In this document: piece by piece, positions 1-9,702 of the stretch
Numbering within the stretch: the first letter of the stretch is position 1
Layout of the letters: every line of letters begins with the position of its first letter
Source: Halobacillus sp. A5
Lineage (GTDB): Bacteria > Bacillota > Bacilli > Bacillales > Halobacillaceae
DNA: 64,000 bases
NCBI RefSeq assembly: GCF_024189315.1
Contig: NZ_JAIZEO010000002.1
Location: 372,001-436,000, forward strand
Direction of reading: 5' to 3'
Notes under the pieces: generated by a model
What the model was told of the DNA's origin: nothing
Database searches by the model: none
Seen by the model: only the letters and a program-made list of their open reading frames with translations
Translations under genes and position numbers: made by a program

Positions 1-349
1 TTCCGTATCGGCGGTTGTTTTTTTAATAAGTGCAGTGTTACTCGCTCCTTTTCTATTTTTATTTGACAGCAGCTGGTTACTTAACCTAAATGGGGTATTG
101 GTAAGCCTCCACCTGGGTGTTCTGGCAACAGGGGCCGCGTATCTCCTGTTCTCAAAAGGGTTAGTTCAGCTTCAAGGTTCAACAGCGGTTTCTCTTTCGC
201 TCGCAGAACCGTTAACTGCAGCTATTCTGGGAGTATTTGTAGTTGGTGAAATGTTTTCGTTATTATCATGGGCTGGAATAGCGTTGATTTTTAGTGGGTT
301 AACTATTCTATCTGTCCCTCATAAAAAAACTTATCCAAAAGCTGCTTAA
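1..349 (+). CDS. EamA/DMT family transporter, C-terminal part
   Basis: The reading frame is open from the left window edge (frame from base 2) and stops at 349, so only about the last 115 residues are present. The segment is almost entirely hydrophobic, with roughly four membrane helices, and carries the EamA-repeat signature GVLATGAAYLLFSKGL followed by a segment reading SLAEPLTAAILGVFVVGE, typical of the second EamA domain. The family moves amino acids, drugs or other small metabolites across the cytoplasmic membrane; the substrate cannot be told from this part. A strong terminator follows. The GTG at 35 is an internal codon, not the start. Confidence 0.85.
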   Translation, partial: SVSAVVFLISAVLLAPFLFLFDSSWLLNLNGVLVSLHLGVLATGAAYLLFSKGLVQLQGSTAVSLSLAEPLTAAILGVFVVGEMFSLLSWAGIALIFSGLTILSVPHKKTYPKAA

Positions 350-376
350 ATCATTTCCCGGGAAATATCGACAAGA

Positions 377-417
377 AAACCTACCCCGAGACCTTAAATG
401 GTCAGGGGTAGGTTTTT
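377..417 (+). terminator. Rho-independent terminator after the EamA gene
   Basis: AAACCTACCCC and GGGGTAGGTTT form a perfect 11-bp stem, followed by a short T-rich run. Confidence 0.85.
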
Positions 418-502
418 ATATGTAAAAGGGGGAGCCTGGCCCTAGACACCGCGAGCAAATGCACCGATCCCTTCAAAGCTGTTACATGCCCGTCAATTGA
501 CA

Positions 503-836
503 CTATGCCTGTACAAAGTATGGGTGGAAATCATTAAGGCACAGATTAAATGCTACGAACGTGGTTTTTTTGAGGTCCCTTGATCAAACAGCATCAGCCA
601 AACCATAGATAGTATCGTTAGCAAGTGATTCAGCCTCCTCCTTTGCAGTAAACTTCTTACGAAACTCCATACTTCCTCGTGCACCATCAGATTACGCCGC
701 ATAAAGGTCCTTGGTAAATAGAAGAAGCCGCCTTGAAGCCCAAGTGCTTCCGTTCGGAGGACCTCTTCTTTTTGCTCAATCTCTACATAACTTTCGTAAG
801 GTGTTCGGCTGAAATAAGTGGACAGGTATGGGTGTC
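503..836 (-). pseudogene. gbsA: Decayed betaine-aldehyde dehydrogenase (gbsA relic)
   Basis: Minus-strand translation in shifting frames recovers consecutive aldehyde dehydrogenase blocks. From high to low coordinate these are CPLISAEHLTKV, ESYVEIEQKEEVLRTEALG, GGFFYLP, HEEVW, KKFTAKEEAESLANDTIYGL and NDFHPYFVQA. The last two correspond to the LANDTIYGLAGAVW and INDFHPYFAQAPWGG blocks of GbsA-type betaine-aldehyde dehydrogenases. At least two frameshifts are needed, and stops occur at 583-585 (a Trp position) and 503-505. The first 300 or so residues are missing. The relic points away from the intact gbsR, as expected for a former divergent gbsA/gbsR arrangement. Assignment to GbsA rather than another ALDH is from remembered family motifs. 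Confidence 0.75.
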
Positions 837-1022
837 TTCAGCAAACGATGCGGATTGCGTGTTTAGCTAGTGCAGCTGTGAATATATCAAAAATACCTTT
901 TTATTACTAATATTACCGTAAGATGTAGTTTCTGCTCTGCCGCATCTTGATTGTAAGTGGCATTTCCCTATGTGCCAATAATGTACATTTTTACTTTTTG
1001 CTTTTAATTGCGAAAATCGTTA

Positions 1023-1038
1023 ATTTTGTTAACAAAAT
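1023..1038. promoter_or_regulatory. 16-bp perfect palindrome, candidate GbsR operator
   Basis: ATTTTGTTAACAAAAT is a perfect palindrome between the gbsA relic and gbsR. The 13-mer TTAATTTTGTTAA at 1020-1032 recurs as its exact reverse complement at 1212-1224, between the gbsR promoter and its ribosome binding site. Two related sites flanking the promoter suggest autoregulation; that GbsR is the binder is inference. Confidence 0.4.
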
Positions 1039-1164
1039 ATTTAACGTTTTTAACGATATTTACGATATCAGCTTAAAAAAATCTTGTCAAAGCAGAAAAA
1101 AATTTAATTTTAGCTCAACCTATGTCACGATAGGCGGGAGCACAGGTTTAAACTTTTTTATTTT

Positions 1165-1192
1165 TTGACAAGCTGAGATTATTCGTTAAGAT
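1165..1192 (+). promoter_or_regulatory. Sigma-A-type promoter of gbsR
   Basis: TTGACA at 1165-1170 and TAAGAT at 1187-1192 are separated by 16 bp. The start codon lies about 60 bp downstream. Confidence 0.6.
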
Positions 1193-1250
1193 AAGTTTGT
1201 AAAGAAAAAAATTAACAAAATTAATAAGTTTGGTTTGGAGGAGGTCGTAA

Positions 1251-1808
1251 ATGTCGAACCAACATGAAGACCAGGCAAGGGCTTCTATAGAGAATGCCAA
1301 GTCATTGGTTATTGATTCCATTGCTGAAACGATGGATTTGTATGGAGTAACCCGGAGTGCAGGTAATCTGTACGGAACCATGTATTTTGAAGAGGATATG
1401 ACTCTTGATGAAATGCGGGAGAAGCTTGGAATGAGCAAACCTAGTATGAGTACAGGTGTAAAGAAGCTTCAGGATTATAACATTGTTAAACAAACGTTCC
1501 GTAAGGGCACCCGCAGACAGACTTTCGTAGCAGAAAAAGATTTCTTTCAATTTTTCGCTAATTTTTTCTCAAAAATGTGGATAAGAGAAGCAAAAATTAA
1601 TTTAGGTGCGATTCATAAAGCGCAGCAGGAGCTTAATGAATTGATCGAGGATCCAGAAGTTGACGAGGTTTTAAAAAATGAGGCTGTCCTCATTGATCGT
1701 CAAATGGAAGCTTCTAAGCCTTATTATCACTGGCTTCAAAAATTAGTGTCCTCTATTGAAAGTGGAGAAATATTTGATGTTCTCCCTATAGAAGACGAAG
1801 AAAAATAG
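1251..1808 (+). CDS. gbsR: GbsR/MarR family regulator, choline-sensing repressor
   Basis: A 185-residue cytoplasmic winged-helix protein, close to the usual 180 residues of GbsR. The N-terminal half carries ETMDLYGVTRSAGNLYGTMYF and the wHTH segment LGMSKPSMSTGVKKLQDYNIV; the C-terminal half is a helical ligand and dimer region. GbsR in Bacillus represses choline uptake and glycine-betaine synthesis genes and is released by choline. The start is set by GGAGGAGG seven bases ahead of ATG. It lies 94 bp upstream of a choline-type symporter in the same direction, so it most likely controls that gene and itself. The expected gbsA partner survives only as a relic to the left. Confidence 0.88.
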   Translation: MSNQHEDQARASIENAKSLVIDSIAETMDLYGVTRSAGNLYGTMYFEEDMTLDEMREKLGMSKPSMSTGVKKLQDYNIVKQTFRKGTRRQTFVAEKDFFQFFANFFSKMWIREAKINLGAIHKAQQELNELIEDPEVDEVLKNEAVLIDRQMEASKPYYHWLQKLVSSIESGEIFDVLPIEDEEK

Positions 1809-1817
1809 AATAACACC

Positions 1818-1852
1818 TCTCCCAAAATAACTGTTGGTTATTTTTTGGGAGA
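1818..1852 (+). promoter_or_regulatory. Hairpin between gbsR and the choline symporter
   Basis: TCTCCCAAAATAAC and GTTATTTTTTGGGAGA form a stem of about 13 bp immediately after the gbsR stop. There is no clear T-run on its 3' side, so it may be a weak terminator, a processing site or an attenuator rather than a full stop. Confidence 0.4.
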
Positions 1853-1902
1853 CGTCCGCCTTTTATAAAATACAGAATATTCAGAAAACAGGAGTGAAGT
1901 CG

Positions 1903-3537
1903 ATGTCAGAAAAGTCTAATCACAGTCAGTCATTCTTAAAAAAGAATGCAACATCATTACTACTCGGTACTTTTGTCGCGATATTTTTGATTTACCTTTT
2001 TGCTACCAATGAAAACATCCATTGGGGTGGATTCATTGCTATGATTGTTTTTTACGCTCTCGTTTATTACGTTGGAGCTTACTACGCTACGAAAAAATCA
2101 AATTCCCTCTCAGATATGATGGTTGCCAAGCGCAGCATCCCCCTTGGTGTCGCAATGTTCACAATGGCTGCTACCTGGGTAGGTGGTGGTTATATAAATG
2201 GAACCGCAGAGTTCACCTACAGTGATGGTTTAGTTTGGGCGCAGGCTCCGTGGGGGTATGCTCTCAGTTTAATTATCGGTGGTATTTTTTACGCTAGAAA
2301 AATGCGCCGCTACGAGTTTATGACGATTCTTGACCCTCTCCATCAACGTTTTGGCAAGAAAATGGCAGGTATACTTTACATTCCCGCTTTATTAGGTGAA
2401 ATGTTCTGGAGTGCGGCCATTCTTACAGCATTAGGAACAACGTTTGGTACCATATTAAATATTGATTTTACTACTTCCATTATTTTATCTGGTGTTATAG
2501 CTATTGCTTATACGGTTGCAGGTGGAATGTGGGCCGTGGCTTACACAGATGTATTCCAAATGGCCGTTCTCCTTATAGGATTAATGCTTGTTATTCCTTT
2601 CACACTTGGTCATGTAGGAGGTCTGGAATCCGCATGGGGGAGTTATTCGTCAGAAATGGGCACATTCTCTAACTTGTTTCCGCCGCTGGATGGTTGGAAC
2701 CATCCGGACTGGGGCGATTATTATTGGAATTGGATAGACTATGCGTTACTGCTTATTTTTGGTGGTATAGCATGGCAGGTTTATTTCCAAAGAGTTCTTT
2801 CAGCTAAAGATGAAAAAACAGCGATGTGGCTGTCTATTACTGCTGGTGTAATTTGTATTATTGCTGCAATTCCAGCAGTTATTATCGGAGTGGTCGGCTA
2901 TAACATTGACTGGGCGGGAATGGGACTGCCATCTCCTGACAATGCCTCAGTTGTACTACCGCACGTGTTAAGGTATTTAACACCTGAAATAGTTTCGGCC
3001 ATTGGTCTTGGTGCACTTGCTGCGGCTGTGATGTCATCAATGGATTCCTCCATTTTGTCGGCATCTTCCATGGCATCCTGGAATATCTACCGGCCATTGA
3101 TCAATCCTAAAGCGAGTCAGGATAAACTAAAGAAAGTCATTAAACGCACGATCATTATTGTCGGGGTCGGCGCTATGGTTATTGCGCTTAACGTACAAAG
3201 TGTTTATACTCTTTGGTATTTAGCTTCAGATTTAGTTTATACCATTCTATTTCCACAGCTGACGATGGCATTGTTTTATAAAAATGCGAATTTATATGGA
3301 TCGATTGCAGGGTTCTCTGTGGCTTTATTCCTTCGATTAGGTGGAGGAGAGCCTGCTTTAGGGCTGCCCGCTTTTCTTCCATATCCAATGATCGATCCAG
3401 ACGGAATAGTTTTGTTTCCATTTAGAACATTATCTTGTATTGCTGCGTTTATTCTAATTTTTGCAGTATCGGAGCTTACTAAAAATAAATGTAAACCAAA
3501 ACCACTGCTTCTTCCTTCAGAGAAAGAAGCGTCTTGA
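1903..3537 (+). CDS. Na+/solute symporter (SSS), high-affinity choline transporter-like
   Basis: A membrane protein of 544 residues with about 13 hydrophobic segments. MFTMAATWVGGGYINGTAE and the following YSDGLVWAQAPWGYALSLIIGG are characteristic of the CHT (SLC5A7-like) choline branch of the sodium/solute symporters. VFQMAVLLIGL and SSMDSSILSASSM are further SSS landmarks. The start at 1903 is chosen because AGGAGTG lies seven bases upstream; the in-frame ATG-like start at 1834 has no ribosome binding site and lies inside the preceding hairpin. Position behind gbsR supports choline as substrate, for uptake as osmoprotectant precursor. Substrate is inferred, not shown. Confidence 0.85.
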   Translation: MSEKSNHSQSFLKKNATSLLLGTFVAIFLIYLFATNENIHWGGFIAMIVFYALVYYVGAYYATKKSNSLSDMMVAKRSIPLGVAMFTMAATWVGGGYINGTAEFTYSDGLVWAQAPWGYALSLIIGGIFYARKMRRYEFMTILDPLHQRFGKKMAGILYIPALLGEMFWSAAILTALGTTFGTILNIDFTTSIILSGVIAIAYTVAGGMWAVAYTDVFQMAVLLIGLMLVIPFTLGHVGGLESAWGSYSSEMGTFSNLFPPLDGWNHPDWGDYYWNWIDYALLLIFGGIAWQVYFQRVLSAKDEKTAMWLSITAGVICIIAAIPAVIIGVVGYNIDWAGMGLPSPDNASVVLPHVLRYLTPEIVSAIGLGALAAAVMSSMDSSILSASSMASWNIYRPLINPKASQDKLKKVIKRTIIIVGVGAMVIALNVQSVYTLWYLASDLVYTILFPQLTMALFYKNANLYGSIAGFSVALFLRLGGGEPALGLPAFLPYPMIDPDGIVLFPFRTLSCIAAFILIFAVSELTKNKCKPKPLLLPSEKEAS

Positions 3538-3631
3538 TTCATATCGGTTATGGTAAATATTTCTACCGTCTGTTGAACGAACAAAGCAATTCTTAATCCT
3601 TTCGTAATTTCTACAACTTTATAAAAAGCTC

Positions 3632-3666
3632 AGAGGTCAGCTCTAAGAAGGGCTGACCTCTTTTTA
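3632..3666 (+). terminator. Terminator after the choline symporter
   Basis: AGAGGTCAGC and GCTGACCTCT form a 10-bp stem followed by TTTTTAG. It could serve both converging transcripts. Confidence 0.85.
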
Positions 3667-3673
3667 GAAGTTT

Positions 3674-4738
3674 TCAAAGATTGATTTCATATTTTTCTAA
3701 TAAGGCTGATAGTGTCGGTCTATCATGTTGATTTCTTCCTATTATATGGGTGGCTGTAAAGAGAGAGTTGAGTACTGCTTCCTCAGAAGCTTCGCCAATA
3801 GCTCTAAAAGCCAGGTCCATGTCTTCTTCATGCAGGCAGGAAAAATGAAGTAACGAATCCGGGTGTTCATGGGGAATCCTGACTGCGGTTGAAAAGCCGA
3901 TAACGATATCTCCGCTTCCATTTGAGATGATGCTGCCTGTTCTGGTCAGACCCACCACACTTCTTTTAAGAATTCGTTTTAGCTGACGCTCTGTAAGGGG
4001 TAAATCAGTGGCAGCTATCAGCATGATGGAACCTTTTTCTGATTCTCTTTTCTCTTTTAATATAGAAGTTAACGTTCGGCCAACAGCCCTGCCGTTTATA
4101 GTCAAGTCCTTGAGAGTGCCGAAGTTCGATACTGCATAAACCCCTAATGTATACGTCCCGTGTGGTAATTCTATTAATCTGGAAGATGAGCCTACTCCGC
4201 CTTTTAACGAGTAACAAAGCATTCCTCTTCCTGCGCCGACTGATCCTTCTTCAAAATGGGAGGATGCATTCTTGATGGCCGATAACACGTGCCGCTTTGT
4301 AATTGACTGTTTCCTGATATCATTCAGCACCATATCGTTGCATTCACCTGCAACAGGATTGACTGTTCCTGTTGTGCGTCCGACTTCTTCGTTGTTTTGC
4401 AGAGTGTAATCAATGACAGCACTGGCTGCAGTTCCGACACTCAGGGTATTGGTTAATACAATCGGTGCTTCAATTGTACCTAATTCATCTAATTGTACCG
4501 TGCCTATGGTTTTGCCAAAACCGTTAATAATATGACTGGCGCCCATTACTTTTTCCTGAAAAAGATTTCCTTGATGGGGAAGGATGGCACTGACTCCTGT
4601 TTGAATTTCACCATCGTCTAATGTAACCTGCCCCACGGTGACTCCATCAACGTCTGTAATTAAGTTTTGTTTTCCGGTAGGCAGTTCCCCGATAATGACC
4701 CCGTAATCCCTCGTTCGTTTTTTATAACTCATGTACAC
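3674..4738 (-). CDS. P1 family (DmpA/BapA-type, S58) aminopeptidase
   Basis: A 354-residue Ntn-hydrolase-type peptidase. Family landmarks are LITDVDGVTVGQVT near the N-terminus, TNTLSVGTAASAVIDY, GRTTGTVNPVAGECND, GSVGAGRGM and LKGGVGSSSR. The last contains the serine that in DmpA becomes the N-terminal nucleophile after self-cleavage. Members release N-terminal D- or beta-amino acids from small peptides; the natural substrate here is unknown. No signal peptide is seen, so it is probably cytoplasmic. Start is ambiguous: GTG at 4738 lies 5 bases from AGGAGG, ATG at 4732 lies 11 bases away. It stands alone. Confidence 0.85.
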   Translation of the reverse strand: MYMSYKKRTRDYGVIIGELPTGKQNLITDVDGVTVGQVTLDDGEIQTGVSAILPHQGNLFQEKVMGASHIINGFGKTIGTVQLDELGTIEAPIVLTNTLSVGTAASAVIDYTLQNNEEVGRTTGTVNPVAGECNDMVLNDIRKQSITKRHVLSAIKNASSHFEEGSVGAGRGMLCYSLKGGVGSSSRLIELPHGTYTLGVYAVSNFGTLKDLTINGRAVGRTLTSILKEKRESEKGSIMLIAATDLPLTERQLKRILKRSVVGLTRTGSIISNGSGDIVIGFSTAVRIPHEHPDSLLHFSCLHEEDMDLAFRAIGEASEEAVLNSLFTATHIIGRNQHDRPTLSALLEKYEINL

Positions 4739-5106
4739 TAATTCCTCCTTCTATTCATTTTTGCATAATTATGATTAGTTATACAGAAACTACCGTATAT
4801 CGTGTATAAAATGGAATATTTATGAAGAATATTGTGAGAAAATCTTTCAATATAAATTTTTTTCAATAAAATTTGTTTGCGCTTTCATATGAAATTCATT
4901 TTTAGTAAACTCCATTCATTTCAGGGATTTTCCGCACTTTTTTATTTAACTGAATTATCTGAAAATAAACTCCAAATGCCTACACAATCACAGTTCAAGA
5001 GTGAAATGTCATTTTCATCATGCTATACTAGTATGAAACTGAAAAAACAGAATTTTGTCACTTTTGCTTGCAGACTTCAAGAATAAGTAGATGAGGGGGA
5101 ACCACT
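4739..5106. other. Intergenic region between the peptidase and gltA
   Basis: AT-rich 368-bp spacer with the divergent promoters of both genes. A 17-bp element at 4833-4849 reading TGTGAGAAAATCTTTCA matches the TnrA box TGTNAN7TNACA at all but one conserved base; Bacillus gltAB is a known TnrA target, so nitrogen control is plausible but unproven. The 69-codon frame at 4877-5086 covers the promoter and is not credible. Confidence 0.4.
5001..5029 (+). promoter_or_regulatory. Extended -10 promoter of gltAB
   Basis: TGCTATACT gives an extended -10 (TATACT at 5024-5029) with a weak -35, GTGAAA, 17 bp upstream. Transcription would start about 70 bp before the gltA ATG. Confidence 0.55.
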
Positions 5107-8100
5107 ATGCAAAAAAATGGATATCCAATTCCTCAAGGTTTGTATCATCCTGAGAATGAACACGAAGCTTGTGGAATCGGAATGCTTGCTAATATTAATG
5201 GAACAAAATCACATAGCATTGTTGAAAACGCGATTACAATTCTTTGTAACCTCGAGCACCGTGGAGGCCAGGCTGCTGACATAAGCACCGGAGATGGGGC
5301 GGGGATCCTAACCCAGATCCCACATTACTTTTTTGAGAAACAATGTGAAAAGGAAGATATAGAACTCCCGCCTGAAGGGGAGTACGGGGTTGCCATGGTA
5401 TTCCTGCCGGAAGATCATGAGAGCCGCATGGAATGTAAAAAGATATTTGAAAGAATTGTTAAAGAAGAAGGTCAGAGCTTTCTTGGCTGGCGCACAGTTC
5501 CTATCAATGATTCATTTGTAGGTAACGATGCTAAGAAAACAAAGCCGTTTATCCGTCAGGCTTTTATTGCTCCTTCTAAAGATATTAAGGATCGGATGGC
5601 TCTTGAACGCCGTTTGTATGTTATTCGTAAGCGTGCTGAGATCGAAATTGCCGGTATGGAAGGCTACGATGATTTTTACCTCAGCAGCTTATCCTCAAGC
5701 ACTATTGTTTATAAAGGGATGCTTATTCCGGAACAGCTCGACTCTTTTTATATCGACTTAAATCACCCGGACTTTAAGACAGCACTTGCATTAGTCCATT
5801 CCCGTTTTAGTACAAATACATTCCCGAGCTGGAAACGTTCGCACCCTAACAGATACACCATTCATAATGGAGAATTCAATACACTTAGAGGAAATGTAAA
5901 CTGGATGAGAGCGAGGCAGGAGCTTTGCGAATCTGAACATTTCAGTGATGAAGACTTACAGAAGATCTTACCTGTTATCGATTCCAATGGCAGTGACTCC
6001 TCTATGTTCGACAACGCTTTTGAATTCCTCTACTTATCAGGCCGCTCTTTAGCGCATACCGCAATGATGATGGTTCCTGAACCTTGGTCTAACGATGATT
6101 CCATTCATCCGAAGAAGAAAGATTTCTATGAATATCACAGCTGTCTTATGGAGCCATGGGATGGCCCAGCTGCTTTAGCCTATACAGATGGTAAGCGGGT
6201 GGGTGCGTGTCTTGACCGTAATGGCCTGCGTCCTGCCCGTTACTATGTAACTAAAGATGGTATGATTGTGCTTGGTTCTGAAGTAGGGGCTTTAGATATT
6301 TTTGCGGACGATATTTTATATAAAGATCGTCTTCACCCTGGAAAAATGCTCTTAGTCGACCTTGAAAAGGGAGAAATCATTCCTGATGAGGAAATTAAGC
6401 TTGAGATTGCTGAACAAGAGCCTTATGGAGAATGGCTGAAAGAGTATAAGATGGACCTTGAAGACCTGCCAAAAGCTGGCGTCAGTGAGAAGTCTGTTGA
6501 GAACTTATTAGACAATCAACTGGCATTTGGTTATACAACAGAAGAATTAAATAAAATTTTGAAGCCGCTCGTTTCTGATGGCAAAGACCCGGTGGGATCA
6601 ATGGGGTATGATTCACCACTTGCTGTGCTTTCGAAAAAACCACAGCTGCTGTACAGCTATTTTAAACAGCTGTTTGCCCAAGTAACCAATCCGCCGATTG
6701 ATGCTATTCGTGAGAAGATTATAACGATGGTGGAGACGACAATTGGTGCAGAAGGGAACCTTGTGGATCCACAGCCGGAAAGCTGTAGAAAGATCCGTCT
6801 GAAAAGTCCTGTGCTGCGTAACGACCAGTTGGAATCGTTAAGACATCAGGATATAGAAGGGTTTAAATCTCAAACTTTATCTATTTTGTTTGAAGCGAAA
6901 GAGAATTCAATGGAAGCTGCATTGGAAGAGCTTTTCGCAAAAGCAGATGAAGAAGTTAATAAAGGCACGACATTATTGATACTTTCTGACCGCGGAGTAA
7001 ATAGTCAAAATGCCGCAATCCCTGCTCTGCTGGCTGTTTCCGGGCTCCACCATCATCTGATCCGTCAAGGTACAAGAACGAAAGTAAGTATCCTTCTGGA
7101 GTCAGGTGAGCCTCGTGAGGTGCACCATTTCGCTACCCTGCTCGGATACGGAGCAGAAGGGATCAACCCATACCTGGCGTATGAATCTCTTCATGATTTA
7201 ATTGAAAAAGGAGATCTAGAGGTTGATTCTTTAGATACAGCTGTAAACCGATATGTTAATGCTGTTACAGACGGGGTTATTAAAGTACTTTCAAAGATGG
7301 GGATTTCAACCATTCAAAGTTACAGAGGGGCTCAAATCTTTGAGGCTGTCGGCATTCACCCTGAAGTCATCGAACGTTATTTCACGAGAACTGCTTCACG
7401 TCTTGGCGGGATTAAACTGGAGATGATTGAAAAAGAAGTGCTCATGAGACATGCAAATGCTTATGGTGATGACCGTAAGAGCTATAAAACACTCGATGCT
7501 GGTGATGATTATCAGTACCGTGCAAATGGAGAGGACCATCAATATAATCCAAAAACGATTCACACGCTTCAGCATGCCTGTCGAATAAATGATTATAAAC
7601 TGTTTCAAACCTATTCTAAGATGCTGACAGATGAGACAAATAACCTGCAGTCCTTACGGGGTCTAATTTCCTTTAAGAAACGCGGTGCCATTCCAATTGA
7701 CGAAGTTGAATCTGTAGAAGATATCTGCCGCCGCTTCAAGACAGGAGCAATGTCTTACGGATCTATCAGTCAAGAGGCACACGAAGCACTTGCAGTTGCA
7801 ATGAACCGTGTCGGCGGCCGCAGTAATACAGGAGAAGGCGGAGAAGATCCTGATCGATTCACCCCTGAGGAGAATGGGGATTCACGCCGAAGCGCCATTA
7901 AGCAGGTAGCATCCGGACGGTTTGGTGTAACGAGTCACTACCTAGTTAACGCAGATGAAATTCAAATTAAAATTGCCCAGGGGGCAAAACCTGGAGAAGG
8001 CGGACACCTTCCTGGTAAAAAAGTGTATCCGTGGATTGCTGAAGTACGTGGTTCTACGACTGGCGTAGAACTTATCTCTCCACCGCCGCACCACGATATT

Positions 8101-9681
8101 TATTCAATTGAGGATCTGGCGGAATTAATCCACAATTTAAAGAATGCCAACCCACAAGCCAGAATCAGCGTTAAGCTTGTTTCTGCTGTAGGGGTTGGGA
8201 CAATTGCTGCCGGCGTGGCAAAAGGCCGTGCTGATCTTGTGCTTATTAGTGGTTACGATGGAGGTACAGGTGCAGCTCCAAGAACAAGTTTGAAGCATAC
8301 AGGGCTTCCTTGGGAAATCGGTCTGGCTGAAACTCATCAGACCCTGCTGTTAAACCGCCTGCGTGATCGTATCGTTGTAGAAACGGACGGTAAGATGATG
8401 ACTGGAAGAGATGTCGTAGTGGCTACCTTATTAGGTGCTGAGGAGTATGGTTTCTCTACAGCTCCACTTGTGGTACTCGGCTGTGTCATGATGAGGGTAT
8501 GTCATTTGAATACTTGTCCTGTAGGAATTGCGACTCAAGACCCTGAGCTTCGAAAGAAATATGCAGGAGATCCTGAACACGTAGCCAACTTCATGCGCTT
8601 TGTTGCGCAGGAAGCACGAGAGATAATGGCTGAATTAGGCTTTAGAACGATCAATGAAATGATCGGACGTACGGATGTGCTTGAGACGAAAGAGGACATT
8701 GACCATTGGAAAGCCAAAGGAGTCGATTTGTCTGCTCTTCTTCACAAGCCTGAAGTAGCTGAAGGTGTAGGTCGTTTTGCTACAAAAACTCAAGATCACG
8801 GTTTAGAGAAAACTATCGATAAAGAAGAACTTCTGCCGATGTGTAAAGATGCCTTTGAGAAAGGTGAAAAAGTTTCCTGGACCGGTTCGATCCGTAATAT
8901 TCACCGTGTGACAGGAACCATTTTAGGCAGTGAAATTACACGCCGCTACGGAGAAAAAGGGCTGGCTGAAGATGCAGTAAACTTAACTTTTAAAGGATCT
9001 GCAGGACAGAGCTTTGGAGCCTTTATCCCGAAAGGAATGACACTTCGATTAATCGGGGACGCCAATGATTATGTTGGTAAAGGTTTATCAGGCGGTAAAA
9101 TTATTGTCCATCCGTCACGCAAATCTACCTTTGTGCCTGAAGACAATACTATTGTCGGTAACGTTTCCTTCTATGGTGCTTCAGACGGTAAAGCATATGT
9201 TAATGGTCTTGCAGGAGAACGTTTCTGTGTTCGTAACAGTGGAGCAGAAGTTGTAGTCGAAGGTGTTGGGGATCACGGCTGTGAGTACATGACAGGCGGG
9301 ATCGTAGTGGTCCTTGGAGAAACCGGGCGCAATTTTGCAGCAGGAATGTCCGGCGGTGTCGCCTATGTTTTAGATGAGGCTGATACCTTCGATAAGAAAA
9401 TTAACAAAGAGCTTGTTCAAATTGAGCCATTAGAAGCGGATGAAGAGATCACAGGGCTGTATGAAATGATTCAACAGCACGTGGAATATACGAAGAGTCC
9501 AAAGGCTCAACGCATCTTAAATGAATGGGAAGAGACGCTTCCTAAGTTTAAACGAGTTATTCCAGAATCGTATCTGCGTATGCAGCAAAGAATTAAAGTG
9601 CTGAAAGAGAGCGGTTTAGATAAATTCGATGCAGAAATGACGGCATTTGAAGAAGGAACAAAAGAGCCGGTAAAAGCTTAA
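5107..9681 (+). CDS. gltA: Glutamate synthase (NADPH), large subunit
   Basis: A 1524-residue protein of the full length expected for GOGAT alpha. It transfers the glutamine amide to 2-oxoglutarate, giving two glutamates, together with GltB. Domains in order: class II glutamine amidotransferase (HEACGIGML, whose Cys22 becomes the N-terminal nucleophile; [23 protein letters not shown]), central domain, FMN/Fe-S domain ([30 protein letters not shown]; the 3Fe-4S cysteine cluster [12 protein letters not shown] near residue 1130) and C-terminal beta-helix ([16 protein letters not shown]). Start is ATG behind GAGGGGGA. It forms an operon with gltB, 21 bp downstream. No gltC activator gene is adjacent, unlike in Bacillus subtilis. 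Confidence 0.98.
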   Translation: MQKNGYPIPQGLYHPENEHEACGIGMLANINGTKSHSIVENAITILCNLEHRGGQAADISTGDGAGILTQIPHYFFEKQCEKEDIELPPEGEYGVAMVFLPEDHESRMECKKIFERIVKEEGQSFLGWRTVPINDSFVGNDAKKTKPFIRQAFIAPSKDIKDRMALERRLYVIRKRAEIEIAGMEGYDDFYLSSLSSSTIVYKGMLIPEQLDSFYIDLNHPDFKTALALVHSRFSTNTFPSWKRSHPNRYTIHNGEFNTLRGNVNWMRARQELCESEHFSDEDLQKILPVIDSNGSDSSMFDNAFEFLYLSGRSLAHTAMMMVPEPWSNDDSIHPKKKDFYEYHSCLMEPWDGPAALAYTDGKRVGACLDRNGLRPARYYVTKDGMIVLGSEVGALDIFADDILYKDRLHPGKMLLVDLEKGEIIPDEEIKLEIAEQEPYGEWLKEYKMDLEDLPKAGVSEKSVENLLDNQLAFGYTTEELNKILKPLVSDGKDPVGSMGYDSPLAVLSKKPQLLYSYFKQLFAQVTNPPIDAIREKIITMVETTIGAEGNLVDPQPESCRKIRLKSPVLRNDQLESLRHQDIEGFKSQTLSILFEAKENSMEAALEELFAKADEEVNKGTTLLILSDRGVNSQNAAIPALLAVSGLHHHLIRQGTRTKVSILLESGEPREVHHFATLLGYGAEGINPYLAYESLHDLIEKGDLEVDSLDTAVNRYVNAVTDGVIKVLSKMGISTIQSYRGAQIFEAVGIHPEVIERYFTRTASRLGGIKLEMIEKEVLMRHANAYGDDRKSYKTLDAGDDYQYRANGEDHQYNPKTIHTLQHACRINDYKLFQTYSKMLTDETNNLQSLRGLISFKKRGAIPIDEVESVEDICRRFKTGAMSYGSISQEAHEALAVAMNRVGGRSNTGEGGEDPDRFTPEENGDSRRSAIKQVASGRFGVTSHYLVNADEIQIKIAQGAKPGEGGHLPGKKVYPWIAEVRGSTTGVELISPPPHHDIYSIEDLAELIHNLKNANPQARISVKLVSAVGVGTIAAGVAKGRADLVLISGYDGGTGAAPRTSLKHTGLPWEIGLAETHQTLLLNRLRDRIVVETDGKMMTGRDVVVATLLGAEEYGFSTAPLVVLGCVMMRVCHLNTCPVGIATQDPELRKKYAGDPEHVANFMRFVAQEAREIMAELGFRTINEMIGRTDVLETKEDIDHWKAKGVDLSALLHKPEVAEGVGRFATKTQDHGLEKTIDKEELLPMCKDAFEKGEKVSWTGSIRNIHRVTGTILGSEITRRYGEKGLAEDAVNLTFKGSAGQSFGAFIPKGMTLRLIGDANDYVGKGLSGGKIIVHPSRKSTFVPEDNTIVGNVSFYGASDGKAYVNGLAGERFCVRNSGAEVVVEGVGDHGCEYMTGGIVVVLGETGRNFAAGMSGGVAYVLDEADTFDKKINKELVQIEPLEADEEITGLYEMIQQHVEYTKSPKAQRILNEWEETLPKFKRVIPESYLRMQQRIKVLKESGLDKFDAEMTAFEEGTKEPVKA

Positions 9682-9702
9682 TAATCATCAGGAGGGGATT
9701 TT

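Noticed and set aside
947-1168. 73-codon plus-strand frame upstream of gbsR
   Set aside because: AT-rich, no ribosome binding site, covers the palindrome and the gbsR promoter; composition is not protein-like.
4877-5086. 69-codon frame before gltA
   Set aside because: Covers the gltA promoter, lacks a ribosome binding site and shows no recognisable pattern.
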